64,000 nt of DNA from Nymphaea colorata (lineage: Eukaryota > Streptophyta > Magnoliopsida > Nymphaeales > Nymphaeaceae). Within the stretch, counting starts at the first letter, position 1. Every line of letters starts with the position of its first letter. The stretch is from positions 23,914,412-23,978,411 of the forward strand of contig NC_045139.1 of assembly GCF_008831285.2 (NCBI RefSeq). Direction: 5' to 3'. The translations under genes were made by a program, and so were the position numbers. The notes below the pieces were generated by a model. It ran no database searches. It was not told the DNA's origin and saw nothing but the letters and a program-made list of their open reading frames with translations. Below are positions 36,001 to 55,869 of this stretch, in pieces.

Positions 36001-36399
36001 TACTCAAAGTAGCTTGAGTGGCTGCAAGTTAAGGTCAGCAGCGGTAGCTTCTGATTTGGGGCAGCATGAGTTGCTGCAGACTAGAAGCAACTAGCTGGCT
36101 GTGGCGTTAGGTGCTGCTTAGGTTGCTGCGAATTAAGGAGCAGCTCGGGGGCTGCAAATTGGAGGCAACATGAGTAAATGTTGATTGGGCCCAGTTCATG
36201 ACAGTGAATTTATAGCAATGTCGCTGGATTCATAACATTAGAAATGGTGAGAATGTCATTAGAATGAAACGTCAGTGAATTTATAACAACGTCGCTGTGT
36301 TTTCTTGTTCGGCAACATTAAATGTCAAAGTAATTGGTTCTACATGGCTTTTTTTTTAAATCGATGGACATTCAAAGAAATCAAATGAGCACTTCCAGA
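36001..36399. other. Intergenic, GCTGC-rich, no gene
   Basis: Repeated short words such as GTTGCTGC and GGTGCTGC between 36010 and 36160. There is a partial repeat of GTCAGTGAATTTATAACAACGTCGCTG-like sequence near 36200 and 36270. No coding frame. Confidence 0.4.
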
Positions 36400-36745
36400 G
36401 GATCAAGGTAAAGGCAAAGTGCAAAAAAAAAAGAAAATGTCGACGCCAGAGGTACAGTTTGTCATATAATATAGCCTTCACGATGCATCTTATTGTTCAC
36501 TAGTGCACTGTCTTAACATGAGATAACGACAGTGTTTTTGTTCATGCCTGAGATAATATGTATGATATAAAGTGTGTAAGATAATTTGCATGAGATAACA
36601 TTCAATGTTATCTGATAGACAAACTTTTTGCATTGCAGATGGCATAATGTATGCAATATCGACTTCATAAGATGGCGACGAAAAAGAAAATGAGTCAAGC
36701 GATTAACTTTATCAATTAGAGATGGCACAGTGCACGTCAGCTCAT
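36400..36745 (+). repeat. Copy of the 5' flank of the FAR1-like relic
   Basis: About 340 bp match 49510-49855, same orientation. The match covers the region upstream of the FAR1-like start codon and its first codons: GTCATATAATATAGCCTTCA, CGATGCA, TAGTGCACTGTC, GATAATATGTATGAT, TTCAATGTTATCT, TAGACAAACTTT, GATGGCATAATGTATG, then the start-codon context GATGGCGA. Similarity stops near 36745, so only the leading end of the element is present here. Confidence 0.7.
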
Positions 36746-36999
36746 CATCATTGGCTTTGGTCAGGTTTGATTTTAGAACTTCACTTTGGTTCTAATTAAA
36801 TTCAAATTTGAACTCTTATTCCAAATTCAATAAGAGTTTCGATTTTGCATTTCACAATTTCAAGTTAATTTAGAGCTGAAATCACGATTGGTTCCTAGAC
36901 TCTGGTTTAGGATTGGATTGGGTAGGCATTGAAGCGTGTTGCTAAAATGCAAAACTTTGAAATTGCTATTGAGACAGATGGGAAAATTTAGGCATTCAA

Positions 37000-37790
37000 A
37001 CAAAGGAGTGTTTCTATGTCAAAAGAAAGCATACATCAGATCTTAAAGACATGAGTATATTTGGGCCAAAGTAGTTGATACTCACCTTGATGCTAATAGC
37101 AAATTGAGAAATGAAGAATTGATTGAATATGTTAACAGGTCTCAATGGTTAGTGGGGAAGCTCATTCGCTTAACCGTTACCAATCAAACACCTCACATGT
37201 TGTTAGCGCAATTAGCTAGTTTAGGCACCAACCTCTATCAAAGCATATGGAGGCAATATACAGAAATTTGCGATACTTGAAAGGTAGTCTAGGCAAAGTT
37301 ATTGTCGTGAAGAAAAATGAATGATTGGATATTCTTGGATTTACTAATGTAAACTAGGTTGGAAATCCGAATAATAGGATATCTACTATATGGTTTTGCG
37401 CCTTTATGGGTAGCAATCTTATTATCTGAAAAAGTAACAAGTAATATGTGGTGGCTTGATCGAGCACCAACATAGAGTATAGAGCTATGACTTCATGCAC
37501 ATGGAAACTAATTTGGATTAAATCATTGCTATCAGACATCGGCATCACAGTTAAACAACTCATGGAGCTCAAACATGAACATGACAAAAATATACATTAG
37601 TGCAAACCTGGTTTTCTATAAGAGAACTGAACACAGAAAAATTGACTACCACCTCATTCATAAGAACATTTAAAACAAAGATATTTTTACAGCTCATGTT
37701 AGTAGTAAAGGTCGATTGGCAAACATTGTTACCAAAGCTTTACATCGTGACCATCACAAGATTATAATTCACAAGTAGGGGGCTGATTAG
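37000..37790 (+). pseudogene. Ty1/copia polyprotein 3' fragment (RT end and RNase H)
   Basis: By switching frames, copia pol motifs can be followed in order. AKVVDTHLDANSKLRNEE and SQWLVGKLIRLTVT occur near 37070-37185, followed by a frameshifted HMEA.YRNLRYLKGSLGKVI block near 37245-37305. Then come DILGFTN with ISTIWFCAFMGSNLI near 37330-37425, a frameshifted YRAMTSCTWKLIWIK near 37480-37525, and H.SSKGRLANIVTKAL near 37700-37745. These are the end of reverse transcriptase and the RNase H domain of plant copia elements. Multiple stops and indels make it non-functional, and no gag or integrase lies upstream. An AGGAGGAGCATGC purine-rich stretch near 37811 could be the old polypurine tract. 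Confidence 0.8.
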
Positions 37791-37810
37791 CATCTATACT
37801 CAAATTTCAG

Positions 37811-38450
37811 GAGGAGCATGCTAGTGTTGTCCTACTCATGGAATTAGTACCGCCTTACCTCTTCGAGTAGGCTTTTTTTCCCCTTAGAGGAGGCTTAATT
37901 TTTTAGCAGTCTATCTCATGGCCATGGTGTGTTTCCTCCGAGAGAAGATATCATTTCCTTGTGCGATAGTTCCATATTTTTTCTGCCCATTGAGATTAAT
38001 TCTCTTTTGTTGTATCTTTGTAATGATGATAGTTGAATGATAATTAGCAGTGAGTATTCTTACCATGGATGTAAGCTGTATAGACCAAGCGCGTAAATAT
38101 TGTGCCCTTTATGTTTGTTGTGTGTGTTTGAAAGCATCGACATGTTGTTTTGTTACACCTAACATCTGCAGGTCCTCTAGGTGATTTGTCATTAAGTGTA
38201 CGAATCCATATTTTGATTTTTATGGAGGAGATGAGTGCACGCTGAAGATGTTTTTTTTATATGGAGAACGTACTACCCTTTATATGTTTCAGAGTGAGCA
38301 TGTTGGGTGATCAATAGTTGGTATGACTATTTGTTAACTTGCATTCCAAGTGCACGATGTATGAAGAATTTGAATGGCTATCCTGAGAACCAGTAGATTG
38401 ACTGTAACCCCTTTGATTTTAACTTCGTTTCAGGTGATAAGCAATGAAAT
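37811..38450 (+). other. Possible decayed copia 3' LTR and flank
   Basis: The position directly after the RNase H fragment and the purine-rich AGGAGGAGCATGC fits a 3' LTR that would begin near TGTTGTCC (37824). No second LTR copy exists in the window to confirm the ends. No gene is present. Confidence 0.3.
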
Positions 38451-38905
38451 CACGTCCACAGTTGCGCTCTACAATGGTAGATTTGGAGATATGGCGAAGT
38501 TACTACTGGCTATTACAGTCTTAGTACTGTAGTTAGTTTTTTTTTTTTTTTTCTCTTCCTTTTTCTTTTAAGGGGCGAAAGAGGAGGAATGGGTTTGACC
38601 CCTTTTTTCTATCTTCTTTTTTAGGTAGGGGAGGGGGGAGAGGAGTGAACATTCACAATTTAGTGTAGAGAGTATAATATAGTCATACATATTTGTTTGT
38701 TTTCATGGATTATTACACACAGCAAGATGAGACGTTACCATATAATAGACTCAGAAGTTCATGCAACCAAAATAATCAAGATGCCTGCAAAAACTTCAAC
38801 AAATTTTTGTAGAAGAATAGAACTAGATCATTTAACATAATCTAACATTTAATGTTATAGTAATTTGTGTATGTTTGAATTTATGTGGACCTCTGCTTTT
38901 TGCAA
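38451..38905. other. Intergenic, no gene
   Basis: Poly-T and pyrimidine-rich stretch at 38530-38570. Nothing recognised. This is downstream flank of the methyltransferase gene. Confidence 0.4.
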
Positions 38906-39995
38906 TTGACAACTTGTAAAGGTCTTCTTTGGACTTCTGTTCACAGAACTTTGTATGACTTGAGTACACAAATTATTATTTGACCAAAATTTGGGTACCT
39001 TTCGTCCATTATCACAAGATTTCTGACTGAGATGCACTAAAAGAGAAAAGGAAAAACAAAGACAAAAACAAACGAATAAGAAAACTGACCAAGAATATGG
39101 AGCTTCATCGTTCATCTAACTCTAGCTGGGACAATAACAGCCCTTCCGTTAGGCTAGAACTACCTGTCAATGTAGGTGAGACTTTGCAACTGGGTTGAAG
39201 GTCTCCAAAGCCACCATGAAGCATATCACCTTATGATACAGTACCCTCAGTCTTTATCCTCCACCAGTTCGATGTTGCCATGTACGGAAGATTGACAACT
39301 TGTGAAGGTCTGTTCACAGAACTTTGTATGACTGAGTACAAAAATTATGATTTGACCAAAATTTGGCTACCTTTCATCTATTCTCACAAGACTTCTGACT
39401 GAGATGCACTAAAAGGGAGAAAAACAAAAACAAACAAACAATAAAACCAACCAAGAATATGGAGCTTCACTCTTTCATCTACCTCTAGCTAGGACAATAA
39501 TCCGTCCTTTCATCTAACTCTAGCTAGGACAATAATCCGTTAGGCTAGAACTACCTGTCAATGTAGGTGAGACCTTGCAACTGAGTTGGGTATCTCCAAA
39601 TCCACCTCAAAGACATGAAACATACAGTACCCTCAGTCTTTATCTCCACCAGTTCCATGTTTCCATGTATGGAAGATTGACAACTTGTGAAGGTCTTCTT
39701 TGGACTTTCTGTTCACTGAACTTTGTATAATGAGTACACAAATTATATATTTGACCAAAATTTGGCTACCTTTCGTCTATTCCCACAAGATTTCTGACTG
39801 AGATGCACTAAAAGGGAGAAAAGAAAACATAAAAACAAGAGAACTGACCAAGAATATGGTGCTTCATCCTTTCATCTAACTCTAGCTGAGACAATAACAG
39901 CCCTTCCGTTGGGCTAGAACTACCTGTCAATGTAGGTGAGACCTTGCAACTGGGTTGGTCTCCAAATCCACCTCAAAGACATGAAGCATTTTACC

Positions 39996-47868
<7,873 letters not shown>

Positions 47869-47920
47869 CTGCTCCAGAGTTCTATTCAAAGCAAGATTAG
47901 TAAGAGTAGAACCCACAACC

Positions 47921-47940
47921 AGAAAAAAAAAAAAAAAAAA
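47921..47940. repeat. Poly-A tract upstream of METTL23 start codon
   Basis: A run of about 19 A on the plus strand, about 55 bp 5' of the chosen ATG. On the transcribed strand it is poly-T. It may be part of the 5' leader or of an upstream intron's pyrimidine tract, because TTTGAATAG and GAGCAG follow before the ATG. Confidence 0.7.
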
Positions 47941-48099
47941 GAGGCAAGGATTGAACAGATTCTCATGTACATGCTCTAGGAAGCCCACACCAGGCCCTCA
48001 TTCGAGCAACTACACCTGCAGAATCGGGGATATAATTTTTCTTGAACAAGATCTTGTAAGAGTAATTTACAAAAAGCTTCTTCATTTTGACTAAATTAC

Positions 48100-48810
48100 A
48101 GGCGCTGCGTTAATCTTTCAAAAATCATGTTCAGTTGCCTGGGTTAAGAAGAATAATATGGCCTAAACCCCTTAAAACGTATTATTGAACACTTTTCATG
48201 TAATCTAACCTTGCAGATACGAACCTGAGGGTAATTTGATCAACAATATATACTATGTTAATTATTTTTGGAGTTTAATTGTACTTTTTAATAATAAAAA
48301 TTTAACTCCTCTTACCATAACAAACTTTTGATAATAAAAAAATTTATGTTTTTCATAAGAATAATTTGACTTAAGGCATGTTTTCTATTAAATTATTATT
48401 TATAAATATATTGGAGTGCTAATAGTTTGTTCCAATTATTTTTAACCAAAATTTAGGAGACCTAGTTTTGGTCCCTAACCTAAGTATATGGGATCTACCA
48501 ATCCAGAACAGAAAACTAGATCACTTAAAATAAATTATTAAAGTGGGTTTTATACAATCGAATCACCTCAATGTGAATTGTAAAAATATATATCAAATTA
48601 ATCTTTTTTTAGTTTAAATGCATTTTTTAATCCCAAAAAGCTTTAGGACTTTCATAACTTCAAAATTTTGACGCTAAAAAGTTCGATATTACTTTTTCAT
48701 AAAGACAACCTAAACTAAGACATGCTTTCCACTAAATTCTCATTGATATATCATATTCATATTGGGTTAAACATGATATTAGGTTGTTTGGTTTTTGTTT
48801 CTTACATAGG
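48100..48810. other. AT-rich upstream flank of METTL23-like gene
   Basis: No gene recognised. If transcription starts here, the promoter of the minus-strand methyltransferase would lie in this AT-rich stretch, but no distinct core element could be singled out. Confidence 0.4.
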
Positions 48811-48922
<112 letters not shown>

Positions 48923-49016
48923 GAAAAAGACATTGTATTGTTACTTTTTACGTATATGATGAAAACATTCAAAGTGGGGAACGGTTTGGAGAGTGAGTTC
49001 TATGTGCCACCCTATG

Positions 49017-49292
49017 TAAGGGTGGGTATCGGGCCGGCCAGCCTGGCCTGGCCCGGGTGAAATTCCGGACCCGGCCCAGCCCATTTTAATTAAAAAAATA
49101 ATTTTAAATTATAAAATAATATTTTTAAATATAAAAAAAATATTTATTAAGAATAAAAATATATTATTAAACCAAAAAAAATATATTTTTTTTTTAATTA
49201 CCGGGCCAGGCTGGGCCGACCCGGGCCTGGCTGTCGGGCCCGGGCCGGGATTTTCCTGGCCCAAGCCCGGCCCGGGCCGATGCCCAGCCCTA
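49017..49292. mobile_element. hAT-like non-autonomous element with 8 bp target duplication, 276 bp
   Basis: The left end TAAGGGTGGGTATCGGGCC and the reverse-complemented right end TAGGGCTGGGCATCGGCCC form a clear terminal inverted repeat. A perfect 8 bp direct repeat, ACCCTATG, flanks it at 49009-49016 and 49293-49300. The arms are extremely GC-rich and mirror each other (GGCCTGGCCCGGG / CCCGGGCCTGG), and the core is AT-rich. This is the best-preserved member of the GC-armed type in the window and indicates a hAT origin for the similar blocks at 1976, 3095, 7411 and 35179. Confidence 0.88.
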
Positions 49293-49300
49293 ACCCTATG

Positions 49301-49509
49301 TACACTACGGCATATACAGGGGATGAACCCTACCACAACAAATGTACATAAAGGGTGCACCCTACTACATATAATATAAACTTCCAGTATTGACGTTTGT
49401 AGCAGACAAAGTACAATGTGCATATTTATTTAAATGTCCTAACATTGCATGAACACAATAGACGTACTTAATATATTTTCCTTCCCACCATAGAGGACAA
49501 TCTGCAAGG
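49301..49509. other. Short intergenic stretch
   Basis: No feature recognised. Confidence 0.4.
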
Positions 49510-49781
49510 AAAAAAAGAAGTATCTGAAGGTAAAGACAAAGCGCAAAAAGGAAGAAAATGTCGATGCAATAAGTATAGTGTGTCATATAATATAGCCTTC
49601 ACGATGCACCATGTTGTTCATTAGTGCACTGTCATATAACGATTGTCTTTGGTCATGTTTGAGATAATATGTATGATGTAAAGTGTGTGAATAATTTTCA
49701 TGAGATAATGTTCAATGTTATCTAGTAGACAAACTTTATGCATTGTAGATGGCATAATGTATGTAATATCGACTTCATGAG
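49510..49781 (+). repeat. 5' flank of the FAR1-like relic, shared with 36400-36700
   Basis: Matches 36400-36700 block by block (see the entry there), so it belongs to the mobile element rather than to unique host sequence. Confidence 0.65.
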
Positions 49782-51090
49782 ATGGCGATAAAGAAGAAAA
49801 CAAGCGATGAACTTTATCAATTAGAGATTGCACAGTGCATGTCACCATCATCATTGGATGGTGATGAAGAAGAGATTGAGTCTCTCTTTGAGGAGATGAA
49901 GAATGCATGTGAACATGCTCTTATTGTAGGAATGAAGTTTGAGACCAAGTACAAAACGTATAGTTTCTACAACTCTTATATTATGTAGCACGAGTTCAAT
50001 ATAAGAAAGTATAAGAGTGACAAAAATGCACAATTCATAGTTGTGAGAAGGTCATATGCTTGTTCTAAAGTAGGCTGGAAGAGATCAGGTCTATATGTAA
50101 AGAAGCATCGGATTGATACAACGTGGTTGTGCAGCCAAATTGATATTGGTAAGGCATCTGAATGAAAAGTATTGCATTCGCATAGTCACGGTGAACACAA
50201 CCATCCATTAATACCTCCTCATATGAGCCGCATGTTGAGGCTGCATTACAAATTGTCAACACATATTAAAATGAGTTGGTTGATGGTGGAAACATACTCC
50301 CAAGGAAGATATATGACCTTTTGTTAAATTAAAAGGTGGTCATAAGAATGTTCCATTTACATGTATAAATCATAAAAACCATTTGAAGAAAAAGATGATA
50401 AAATCCATTAAAGAATGAGAATTTATGACATTGGCCAGTTGCATTCACAAAAGATTAAGCAAAGACACATGTTTCTACAGTCATTTAGATAGATAAGGAT
50501 GGTTATGCTACAAATATCTTTTGGATAGACTCGAGGTGTAGAGTAGATTATGAATGCTTCAGCAATGTGGTTGTTTTTTGACACAACTATGAAGGTCAGC
50601 AACCATGGCTGACCCTTTGCCCAGTCTATAGAAGTAAACCATCACTCTAAAAGTTGTATTTTTGACCCTGCATTCTACTTTGATCATACTATTGAGACAT
50701 TTGAGTGGTTGTTCAAGGTACTCACTAAAGCCATAAATGGAAAACACCATAAGGTTGTACTTATGGATGATAGTGAAATAGCAGTTGCAATGTCCCTCGT
50801 ATGGGCAAAGGTGCATCATCAATTGTATGCAGCGAAGAACATAAGGGACATTCTCAATCAGAAGACTAGCTTCAAGGACAGTTTTACAAAATACATCATT
50901 GAGTGTGAAAATTGTGAGACTTTCGAACCTATGTGAACAAAAGTGATTGAACATATGACCTACAAGAAAATATATGTAGCTTCAAGAATTGTATAGAGAC
51001 AATGAAATATAGGTCTTAGCATATGGAAGACAATACTTTTATACATGCATGTTAAGCATACAAAGAGTATAAAAAATGCACGACACGCTG
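49782..51090 (+). pseudogene. FAR1-like / Mutator-like transposase relic
   Basis: From ATG 49782 the frame encodes MAIKKKTSDELYQLE, an acidic stretch, then a FAR1-type zinc domain: VGMKFETKYKTYSFYNSY, a TAG at 49986, FNIRKYKSDKN, RRSYACSKVGWKRSG, HRIDTTWLCSQIDIG and GEHNHPLIPPHMSRMLR. Further on come the MULE transposase blocks DKDGYATNIFWIDSRCRVDY (frame-adjusted, near 50490-50550), VVVFDTT, FDHTIETFEWLFKVL and INGKHHKVVLMDDSEIAVAM near 50690-50790. FAR1/FHY3 proteins and MULE transposases share this order, acting in the nucleus as DNA-binding regulators or transposases. Stops and frameshifts are frequent and the C-terminal SWIM zinc finger is not seen, so it is dead. The repeated 5' flank favours a transposon over a host FRS gene. 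Confidence 0.8.
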
Positions 51091-52204
51091 AAAAGGTGAG
51101 TGTACTCTTGCTTACAATATCTCATTTTTCTAAACTTTTTTTCTTTTCTTTTGGCTTAAAATCGTCTTTTATGAATAATCATATATGTAACTGCATATAT
51201 GTATATATGTACATATACATATATCATTTACTCTAAAATCACTCTCTCTCTCTCTCTCTCTCTCTCCTTTTTTTCTTTCTTTCACTCTTCCAAATGTCTC
51301 TTCTCTAGGACTTAAAGTTGATTTCATTAAGACCAAAACTCAAGTAATGACCCAATGTTGAAACCATGTTTAATGGTCTACAACCACATTATACTTTCAA
51401 AAATGTTTTCTTTTCTCACAAGAATATTTATGACAAAATGATAGAAAATATACAACAAATATAAAAAATCTAGATGTATGTGATGGTAAGAATGTTTTTA
51501 GACCAATGTTATAGTAGAAATGAAAAATTACTTTCAATTATATAGAATAGATGCATTCTGCATCCACAATCATTTGTGGATTTCATGAATGATTACAATC
51601 ACCTCCTCTAAAAAAACTTAAGCAAGATGAGATGAAGTTATAACAAAATATAACTGAATTAAAGCAATATCTCAAACCTACTTAAGGTTCTAAATGAACA
51701 CTAATTATTTTCAAAAGAAATTTCCAAAATATCAATACTAGCTTTCAAAGATTTTCCATCATTACTTGTAAAGATTTGTTAATTTCAAAGTTTCTTAAAT
51801 AAAAAAAAAAAAGTTTATCCTCTCAAATGATACTTCAAATTTTTTTCATCCAAAAGCCTTTGAGATATTGATCTTCAAAACTATTTCCAAATACTACACC
51901 ACATTTAGGGTGAAGAAGATGTTTAAGTAAAAATGAAACACATGAAGAATAAGCATCGTCCTTGGATTAGTTAAGGCCAGACAAGGTGTTGGGAATGGCC
52001 GATCATCATACCGACAGACAAGTCTATTTCTCTCTCTTTTCAAGACAAAACCTTATTTTTTTAAAGCACTCCAGAAACCAAAATAATTTTTGGGATGCAA
52101 ACAGTGAACATTTGTCTCCTTATGTCCATATAAGTAGCAGTGATTTGAAGGAAAACACCAAGTCTTTGGAGTATGTACTATGTCAATATTTAGCAATTCC
52201 CTTT
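51091..52204. other. AT-rich intergenic, (CT)n tract, no gene
   Basis: A (CT)n run lies at about 51240-51267. The remainder is AT-rich with no recognised family. Confidence 0.45.
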
Positions 52205-52690
52205 AATGCAAGGAAAAGACCCCAACTAGCTCTAAGAACACATTTCTTTCACCATACCTTTCTAAAATTAGTATTAGGAGAACTTCATATTCTAATCTCA
52301 TTCTAAATCCATCTCGAAATTCAAAGGAATCACTTTGTATGCTCCCAATAAAGATTATGATCACCATTCAATGAAGAAGAAGAAGAAAGAACGTATGGTG
52401 AAGATCACTTCAAAGTAATGAAAAGGTTTCTATTCTTTAGAATTTGGCCAATTGACTGTTGAAGCTTACCATGTAACTTCATAAGGTCTTTTGCCTTACG
52501 CGAGTAATAGAGCATCCTCCAACCCTAATTGTCCATTCATATTTTTGCACAATTACTCTTACCAAATCGCCAAACTAGAAGGTGGCTAATGTGCTCCTAA
52601 CCCCATATGCAACTCTTCCAAGCCCAAGAAAGGTGAGCTTTTTGTTTAAGAGTCTAAAGACGATCAATCTTCAAATATTTAGAATTTGCT
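52205..52690. repeat. Dispersed repeat R3, copy 2
   Basis: Same orientation as 10020-10500 (see there). No conserved open frame. Confidence 0.7.
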
Positions 52691-53820
52691 AGCTGAGCGC
52701 ACTTAGAGTGAAAAGCCCTGGCTTGAATGGCAACTTTGGACATGACAACTCTATTGCAAAGGCAGAGCCAAGATTGTTTACTAAGGGAAACTCGAGTCAC
52801 CAGCCCAGTTCTAATGTAGGCACCTCATGTAAGTTTTTAGTCATTATAATATAATTTTGAATTCTTTATATGGCTAGTTGTTCGCATCCCCAAATAATTT
52901 TTTGGTTTTTTGGAGTGCTTCAAAAAAATGAGTTTCTGTTTTGAAAATGAAAGAGAAAGGGACTCGCCCGTTGATACGAGGATCGACCGTTTCCGGCGCC
53001 TTTACTGAGGGTAATCAATCCAAGGGCTATACTTATTTTTGATGCATTTTGTTTTGGCTTCAACATCTTTTTCATTATATATGTGGTGTAGTGTTTGAGA
53101 AAATGTTGAAAATTTGATGTTTCAATTTTTTGAGAAAGTTTTGAAGAACCTTTTGGAAGAGTAAAACATTTTAATTTGTGAAATTTTGAATTGAGAAATC
53201 TTTATAAAAAAATTAAAAAACTTAGGATATCACTTTTGAAGTCACTTTAGTGTTCTCTTAAAACTTTAAATAGGTTTGAGATTTTGCTCTAATTCGATTA
53301 CTACCTACTTAGAGTTTCATCTCATCTTGCTTAAGTTCTTTGGAGAGGTACTTGTGATCATAAGTGATATTATGTGAGTGTGAATGCATGAATACATTGA
53401 TCTTATATGATTAAAAGAGAATAATTCATTCCTACCATAACGTTCGTCTAAAAACGTTCCTACCATAACATACATATAAGGTTTTTGTTCTTATAATTAT
53501 CATAAATATTTTTTATAAAGAAAGAAAAGTTTTTGAAAATAGATTTGGGTAGTAGACCGTCAAGCATGATTCCAATATTAGGTCATTACTTGAATTTTGG
53601 TCTTGATGAAGTCGGTAAATAAAAGGATCTTGAGAGGAAAATGTTCAAAAGATTGGAAAAAATAAAATACTCCCAAAGAAAGAAAGAAAGAGATAGAAAA
53701 AGATATACATATACGAATACATACTATCACATATATACATATAAGAAAGTTTGTAAAAAAAAAGAATATTGATTTGAATAGAAAGAGAGATTTTAGAGCA
53801 AAAGAAATAGAGAAATATAT
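52691..53820. other. AT-rich intergenic, no gene
   Basis: No family recognised. A short GC-rich patch near 52970-53020 (GGATCGACCGTTTCCGGCGC) is out of keeping with the flanks but has no visible structure. Confidence 0.4.
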
Positions 53821-53821
53821 A

Positions 53822-53923
<102 letters not shown>

Positions 53924-53979
53924 TGAACACATTTGACTTGAAAACAAAAATAAAATATTCTAGAGAGAAAAAAGATAAA

Positions 53980-54071
<92 letters not shown>

Positions 54072-54072
54072 T
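53980..54072. repeat. (CA)n(TA)n(TGTA)n compound microsatellite
   Basis: (CA)n at 53980-53996, (TA)n to about 54059, then a few ATGT units. It sits 58 bp after the previous microsatellite and repeats its CA-then-TA order. Confidence 0.95.
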
Positions 54073-54729
54073 TTCATGAGATTAAATATCAAAAAATAAG
54101 TTAAAACATCAGACTTCAAGTTTTATATAGGTCAGAGATGAGCTTGGACTCATGCAAGAGCCTAAGCTAAGTCTTCAAAGCCGCGTTAGAAATGGTTCTT
54201 GTTTTCAAAAAAAAAAAACTTTTGAAAATAATGATTTTAAATCATTAACATAAAACATTATTATTTTGTTTGTTATAACGGAGTGTATTTCTTCCACCGT
54301 TGAGTATGGAAGAAATCAAACCACATAATAAGGCGCTCATTAGGGCTCTTAATTGGATGATTAAAATGGAAACTAAATGCATGAATAACATGAGAATGCA
54401 TATTAACATGTACATATTCGCGAGAGTTTTTTCAGATCAAAATTCAATATAAAAAATAAAGAGAAGAATCTTAGTCCACTCTCACTCTCACCGTGTATTC
54501 ACATATAAATAGGAAAAATTAGGCAATTATGCATGAACAATGTCTCAAAACAAAGCAACATTCAAGCAAAGAAAGAACATAGTTTAATTATAAAATGAAA
54601 TCTCATCTCATCTTTTCATGCTCCCAGTGCACTCAAGAATAGCTTCTTGTCTCCAAAAAAGAGATTTGAGAGCTATTTCATATGGCCATGGGGAGATGAA
54701 GAAGAGAGGAAATAAGGAAAAGAAATAGA
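54073..54729. other. AT-rich intergenic, no gene
   Basis: Nothing recognised. From about 54730 the composition changes to coding-like. Confidence 0.4.
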
Positions 54730-55149
54730 ATGAGATATTGGTCACGTACCTCTAATGATAATGATTTAGAAGAGGAACTTTTACTTCAAAAGATCTTAGA
54801 GCGGTCGCCAGTAACTAGGGATACTGCCGAAAAAGCAGCACCTCTTGTCCATTAGTCTATCTGAGATGCCGAGGAGAGACAGCAACAGGGTCGGCAAGTT
54901 CCGCCCGAGCGTCTGACTGCTTCCTGTCTATCGCACCCTACGGACAATAGTAGCTACCAGGGGCTGGAACTCCCCCCACAGAGCTCCGATTTGGGCGTCC
55001 TAGGGCTCGTTGAAAAGGTGGAGAAGTTAGGAATGCAATGGTACCAGCAAGTGAGTGAACCGGTAAATGGAGCGGTCGACAAAGAACGTGGAACAGAAAC
55101 TATTCCCGCGGCTATTGCAGGTTCACAGGCTGGGTCTGCCAAGAGATAG
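54730..55149 (+). other. Coding-like segment, unrecognised, two in-frame stops
   Basis: Reading from ATG 54730 gives MRYWSRTSNDNDLEEELLLQ, then KILERSPVTRDTAEKAAPL. After two stops (near 54853 and 54862) the same frame stays open for about 95 codons to a TAG at 55147-55149, with blocks DAEERQQQGRQVPPERL, LELPPQSSDLGVLGLVEKV and WYQQVSEPVNGAVDKERGTE. The composition (charged, Gln-rich, no low-complexity runs) and the single open frame look protein-derived. I do not recognise the family. It may be a decayed gene or a transposon gag-like region. Confidence 0.4.
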
Positions 55150-55473
55150 AGCCTCCTTTGCAGATCTACAGATTTTTACTCCATGCTCGGATATTCATGT
55201 GTTATGGCTCCTTGGAACCGTGAGGGAATTAGAAAGATGAAGAGTCCACTTTTGTGATTATTCGATGTCAGGATCTGAAGATATGCCTTTTTGAACATAG
55301 TTGTATTTTGCAATAGCAAGGACAGAAATAGGCAGCCGATAAACCTGCTACTCCAGTCACTTCTCCAGTCGAGCTCTAGTGCATTGGAACCGCAAACACT
55401 CTGGCGATGCAGTCTGTGCAATTTCACAGTGATTGATAACCGAAGGTGACAACGCCACTCTATTGAACAGCTG

Positions 55474-55869
55474 TTGTTTATTCCCTCATGCGAACAAGGG
55501 AGGGTTACTGCAAGGGTTAAACTGGCAGTGAGAGTTCTGTTGATTCCGGCCCACGGGAGTTACGGCACCGGTCGAGGTTGGGCTCGTCGAAACCGTAGGA
55601 GGCAGAGGTTCTGGTCAAGCTCTAGGATGGTTAAAGACCACCAGAGTAATCAATGGCGGACGCTTTCAGATCTGTGGGAAGTCACTTGCCTGAGAAACAG
55701 GGAGCTACTTCTCACTGAAGAAGAGCGTCGATTCGTGCTCAAATCGACCAAGGATTGCTCAGAGATTTGTAAATTCTACCAGGCGAACGAAAGTTGTCCC
55801 ATTTCTACGTTGATTGAAGGTTTAAATAGAGAAGGAGAGACGCTCACGTGCTGCTGCCCGACCGAATGA
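55474..55869 (+). other. Coding-like open frame, unrecognised
   Basis: A 131-codon frame whose second half looks protein-like: SNQWRTLSDLWEVTCLRNRE, LLLTEEERRFVLKSTKDCSE and ICKFYQANESCP. No family recognised and no splice partner established. It lies downstream of the coding-like segment at 54730 on the same strand, so the two could be parts of one decayed or spliced unit. A short ACAGAG/GCTGTGTTGGAA repeat occurs downstream at 56000 and 56122. Confidence 0.35.
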